Positions 22,872 to 25,508 of a DNA stretch of 25,508 bases are shown piece by piece. The DNA is taken from NCBI GenBank assembly GCA_029262975.1, contig JAJCYJ010000201.1:1-25508 (forward strand), given 5' to 3'. The notes under the pieces are model-generated. The model did no database searches. It saw only the letters and a program-made list of their open reading frames with translations, and was not told where the DNA came from. This stretch comes from Saprospiraceae bacterium (GTDB lineage: Bacteria > Bacteroidota > Bacteroidia > Chitinophagales > Saprospiraceae). A program made the position numbers and the translations under genes. How positions within the stretch are numbered: position 1 is the stretch's first letter; each line of letters opens with the position of its first letter.

Positions 22872-23014
22872 AAGATATGGTAACCTACATAGTAGGCTAT
22901 TGGTTCAAAATAAAATAGACTTTTTAGGAATATGTTTATTTAATCAGAAAGTTGAAGTTGAAAATCTATACTTTTACAGGAAATCCGATAATTTCATATT
23001 TTACGTCGATCTGA

Positions 23015-23407
23015 ATGAAACTTTCTTACTGCTCAACATTGCTTATCCTCTTCCTCTCGGTTAGTTGTAAAAACAATGACAAACCTAAAGTTAACTGCTC
23101 ACTCTGGCATATAGGCCAATTTGAGATAGTTGATGATAAAAGAAACATTCATATTGAAAGAACTGAATCAATGCAGCTCGAAACTGACCGAAACTCTGGT
23201 CTATTTACCAAATTTGCTATAAACTGGGTAGATAACTGCACTTATCAATTGAAATTTTTAGAAGGAGAAGAAGGAGTATACAGTGTATGGCAAAATAATT
23301 ATTTGCAAGTTACAATTACTGCGCCTACTGAATCAGGATACCGCTACAGTGCGAAATTCTCAACATCTTCAGTCATAGAAGAAGGCGAAATAACTTTTGT
23401 AAAATAG
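23015..23407 (+). CDS. Small lipoprotein of a Bacteroidetes-specific type
   Basis: 130 residues with the leader LSYCSTLLILFLSVSC and lipobox VSC (Cys18). The mature domain has a CSLWHIGQFEI segment, IHIERTESMQLE, INWVDNCTYQLKFLEGE and a C-terminal strand. This C..HxGxF...IxR...Q.E...W..xCxYxL pattern is common in short lipoproteins of Flavobacteria and relatives, often carrying misleading names in databases; I know of no established function. The two mature cysteines (near 29 and 75) might form a disulfide. It is a single gene, convergent with the NUDIX gene. Confidence 0.8.
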   Translation: MKLSYCSTLLILFLSVSCKNNDKPKVNCSLWHIGQFEIVDDKRNIHIERTESMQLETDRNSGLFTKFAINWVDNCTYQLKFLEGEEGVYSVWQNNYLQVTITAPTESGYRYSAKFSTSSVIEEGEITFVK

Positions 23408-23440
23408 TTCTTTGTTTATTCAGGATAGATTTGTTTAAAA

Positions 23441-23457
23441 ACTTACATTTCGCGCTT
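23441..23457. repeat. Second copy of a 17-bp motif found in the RHS region
   Basis: ACTTACATTTCGCGCTT matches 1883-1899 (ACTTACGTTTCGCGCTT) in 16 of 17 bases, 21.5 kb apart. Both lie in short intergenic spaces just after a lipoprotein gene. Unlike the first copy, this one does not continue into a perfect hairpin. A related core GAAACGTAA lies at 456-464 in the RHS insert. Confidence 0.5.
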
Positions 23458-23466
23458 CTAACATGT

Positions 23467-23982
23467 CTAGTTAAAAGGGCGTTCTTCCGGATTATATCCT
23501 TTAGATCTCAGCAAATCCCTTAGAGCATACCCTGTTCCAGCTGGCCAGTATTTTACTTTATCAAATGGTAATATTTTAATTTCGTCAATTTCGTCATCCT
23601 CCAGATTAATATTTCCTTCTGCCTGAACGTGATAAGCGATAATAAGCTGATTCATTCTTTTAAATGTATAGTGCCCGATAAATTCAACGATTTTCCCGTC
23701 AAGGCCTATTTCTTCCTTAACTTCTCTGATGACTGTATATTCAGGGTTTTCGTATTTTTCTACAAAGCCTGTAATTAGCCCAAACCACCCTTTCGGCCAC
23801 ATTTTATTATGCGCAAGGATGACTTGCTCCGGGCCATATTCAACTACTGCTGCGACAACAGGTGTAGGATTTTCATATTGAACAAACGAGCACGCCTCAG
23901 ATGTACAAGTATTATAATCAAGAGGTCCAGCAGCCATGGTTGACTTACAATTTGGACAGAAATTAAAGGGGTTATGAAACAT
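23467..23982 (-). CDS. NUDIX hydrolase with N-terminal zinc ribbon
   Basis: 171 residues. Cysteines at 9, 12 (CPNC), 26 and 31 form a zinc ribbon, as in NudC-type NADH pyrophosphatases. The NUDIX box runs from Gly72 to Leu94 (GFVEKYE, then REVKEEIGL at 86-94) and fits GX5EX7REUXEEXGU exactly, so Mg-dependent pyrophosphohydrolase activity is expected. NudC proteins carry SQPWPFPxS after the box; here the downstream sequence is different (FKRMNQLIIAYHVQAEG), so NADH decapping activity is uncertain and another nucleoside diphosphate derivative may be the substrate. Cytoplasmic. It is 3 bp downstream of the NlpC/P60 gene on the same strand, probably one transcript. Confidence 0.88.
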   Translation of the reverse strand: MFHNPFNFCPNCKSTMAAGPLDYNTCTSEACSFVQYENPTPVVAAVVEYGPEQVILAHNKMWPKGWFGLITGFVEKYENPEYTVIREVKEEIGLDGKIVEFIGHYTFKRMNQLIIAYHVQAEGNINLEDDEIDEIKILPFDKVKYWPAGTGYALRDLLRSKGYNPEERPFN

Positions 23983-23985
23983 CCA

Positions 23986-24792
23986 TCAAAAGTACCGTTT
24001 TATAATCTTTAGCCTATGTGTATACTCCTGAATATCTCCATTAAAAATCCCGTAGTGATCCATTTTATCAATTCTCACTTTGCCGGAGGCGTGTATAATA
24101 TGCATATCAGGAAGAACAATCCCAACATGAGAAATTTTATCTGTCGACTGTGTAAAAAATGCCAGGTCTCCCGGTAAAGAAGCAGATACAAAATCTATAG
24201 TCTGACCAGCAGTGGCCTGATCAACTGAATCCCGAAGTAATGGAATTCCAATGCACTTATATATTAACTGTGTGAATCCTGAGCAGTCAATACCTAATGG
24301 TGTCCGACCACCCCATAAATAGGGTGCATTTAAAAGTCGTCTTGCAATTTTCTCAATTAGCTCACCATTAGCCTCTAGCTGATCCACTTTCAGGACCTGA
24401 CCGCTATATCTAAAAACTTTACCACCCACTTTGCCAAGGATGCCATCAAAGTCTGCCAATTCTCCACCTAACGTTATCCAAGTTGAATATTCATCACCGA
24501 AGACATTCTCAATGATTTCAAATCCCAAAGCTGTATCTCCATTTGTCCGCTCTTTCTCAGGGATTATTTGTTTCGTGTCTATCCACCCTACATAACCATC
24601 ATATTCACATTTAATCTGTGTCCAGTTGTGTTTGTACTGTCCAATCACTTCGGCACACTCACCAAATAGAAGTTGAGAAACCATTTCAGAGGAGTCATCT
24701 GGTTTCGCCCTGAGAGGGCATACAGTGAGTAATGTTGTAACTTTTCCTTTCAATCTTCTACAGCTATAAAAGACTAAGATAAAAACTATCAT
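23986..24792 (-). CDS. NlpC/P60 cysteine peptidase with N-terminal SH3-like domain
   Basis: An SH3b-like domain (CPLRAKPDDSSEMVSQLLFGECAEVI through YDGYVGWID, about 25-72) is followed by a linker and an NlpC/P60 domain. The catalytic Cys170 lies in GIDCSGFTQLIY, His222 in ISHVGIVL and His234 in IIHASGKV, the full Cys-His-His set. The family cuts gamma-D-Glu to diamino acid bonds in peptidoglycan peptides, either at the wall or in recycling. The start is uncertain: ATG at 24792 adds IVFILVFYSC, a poor lipoprotein leader without positive charges, whereas TTG at 24753 would begin KGKVTTLLTVCPLRA, as in many cytoplasmic relatives. The first gives an envelope enzyme, the second a cytosolic one involved in muropeptide recycling. 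Likely cotranscribed with the NUDIX gene. Confidence 0.9.
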   Translation of the reverse strand: MIVFILVFYSCRRLKGKVTTLLTVCPLRAKPDDSSEMVSQLLFGECAEVIGQYKHNWTQIKCEYDGYVGWIDTKQIIPEKERTNGDTALGFEIIENVFGDEYSTWITLGGELADFDGILGKVGGKVFRYSGQVLKVDQLEANGELIEKIARRLLNAPYLWGGRTPLGIDCSGFTQLIYKCIGIPLLRDSVDQATAGQTIDFVSASLPGDLAFFTQSTDKISHVGIVLPDMHIIHASGKVRIDKMDHYGIFNGDIQEYTHRLKIIKRYF

Positions 24793-24858
24793 CCATAACC
24801 AATAAAAGGCTTCTTAACAAAAAAATACTATCATTTGACTTGGATCGTTTAGGTCCAT

Positions 24859-25508
24859 ATGAATCACGTGGATAGATTGCTCAAAAGTGGGTGGATGGTT
24901 GTGCTGTTATTTCTGTATTTACCTGTTCTCAAAGGTCAGGATGTCCAATTCAGTCAGTTTTATGCAAACCCTATCTATCTTAATCCTGCACTAACCGGAT
25001 CGCATTCGGGTACTTTTCGGGTGATGAGCAGTTACCGTAATCAATGGGCCGGAGCCCTCGAAAATCCATTTACTACATTTACTGCCGGGGGAGATGTAAA
25101 ATTTACGCTACGCAATAAAAAGGGATCCTTTAGTGGAGGTAATGACAGGGCAGCCGCGGGCATACAATTTTTCTCTGATCGTGTATCTCAGTTTGATTAT
25201 AACACAAATCATTTATCTCTTTTTGGCGCTTTTCATAAGTTATTAGGTGCCAAGACTAACCAATATTTAAGTGCAGGAATCCAGTTAGGCTTGGGACAGA
25301 GAGGAATAAATTATGAAGACCTAACATTTCAAGATCAATTTAACGGGGTCGATCAATTCAACGGTGCAACTAATGAGTCACTTCCGGCTAATGCCCTCGC
25401 ATATTCTGATTTAGCCTTAGGTTTGCATTATTCAGTTCAGCCTTCTAAGGATAAAGGATTATATCTCGGTATTGCGTACCATCATTGGAATAAACCAAAC
25501 ATCTCATT
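24859..25508 (+). CDS. PorP/SprF family type IX secretion system membrane protein, 3'-partial
   Basis: The frame starts at ATG 24859 and is open to the right edge (216 codons). A signal peptide (WMVVLLFLYLPVLKGQ) is followed directly by the family hallmark VQFSQFYANPIYLNPALTGS and then SYRNQWAGALENPFTTFTAGGD. Beta-strand periodicity and glycine-rich turns continue (AAAGIQFFSDRV, YLSAGIQLGLGQRGINYEDL, DLALGLHYSVQ), as expected for an outer-membrane barrel. PorP/SprF proteins belong to type IX secretion and gliding systems and often pair with a large adhesin or cargo protein with a type B CTD encoded beside them; such a partner could lie beyond the right edge. It is divergent from the NlpC/P60 gene (66 bp between starts). 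Confidence 0.9.
   Translation, partial: MNHVDRLLKSGWMVVLLFLYLPVLKGQDVQFSQFYANPIYLNPALTGSHSGTFRVMSSYRNQWAGALENPFTTFTAGGDVKFTLRNKKGSFSGGNDRAAAGIQFFSDRVSQFDYNTNHLSLFGAFHKLLGAKTNQYLSAGIQLGLGQRGINYEDLTFQDQFNGVDQFNGATNESLPANALAYSDLALGLHYSVQPSKDKGLYLGIAYHHWNKPNIS

Noticed and set aside
23408..23466. Terminator between the convergent small lipoprotein and NUDIX genes
   Set aside because: No inverted repeat of useful length was found; the space is taken up by the dispersed 17-bp motif.

Overview
The window looks like a chromosomal segment of an AT-rich environmental Bacteroidota, most likely from the Saprospiria/Lewinella neighbourhood. This is inferred from gene content: Bacteroidetes-style RHS core motifs, many short lipoproteins, a TAnnTTTG promoter element, a PorP/SprF-type T9SS outer-membrane protein, weak Shine-Dalgarno sequences, and a CcmE with Cys in place of His. 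No database search was possible, so the taxon is a judgement.

Region 1 (1-4389) is an RHS polymorphic-toxin locus in decay or in flux. An RHS core (1-660) enters from the left edge and is interrupted by three short palindromic inserts, each sitting at a conserved Gly of the core. Three tip cassettes follow. Each is a C-terminal toxin-like domain followed at once by a signal-peptide or lipobox protein in the immunity position: a zincin-like tip with a CxxCH lipoprotein (657-1505, 1511-1864), a permuted-papain-like tip with a lipoprotein (2244-3056, 3053-3412), and a headless tip remnant with a lipoprotein (3635-3940, 3949-4389). The 1865-2243 gap is packed with hairpins and a 34-bp tandem repeat. 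The patch 4390-4841 is C-rich and has no confident gene.

Region 2 (4842-13018) is housekeeping and accessory: a MATE transporter, gpsA, an S41 peptidase, a YkuK-type RNase-H-fold protein, a DUF255 thioredoxin-domain lipoprotein with a small secreted partner, and an FtsE-like ABC ATPase in which nearly every catalytic residue after Walker A is replaced.

Region 3 (13196-18091) has cytochrome c maturation genes ccmE-ccmF behind a good Bacteroidetes promoter box, then an ECF sigma factor, a tiny membrane protein overlapping it, and lgt, the enzyme that lipidates the many lipoproteins of this genome.

Region 4 (18169-25508) has an orphan beta-class DNA methyltransferase, a lactonase-type beta-propeller lipoprotein, a saccharopine-dehydrogenase-like enzyme, a GNAT acetyltransferase, msrA, a small lipoprotein, a zinc-ribbon NUDIX hydrolase, an SH3-NlpC/P60 hydrolase, and the start of a PorP/SprF protein cut by the right edge. 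No tRNA, rRNA, CRISPR array, transposase or integrase was seen. The most unusual signal is the family of palindromic inserts inside the RHS coding sequence.
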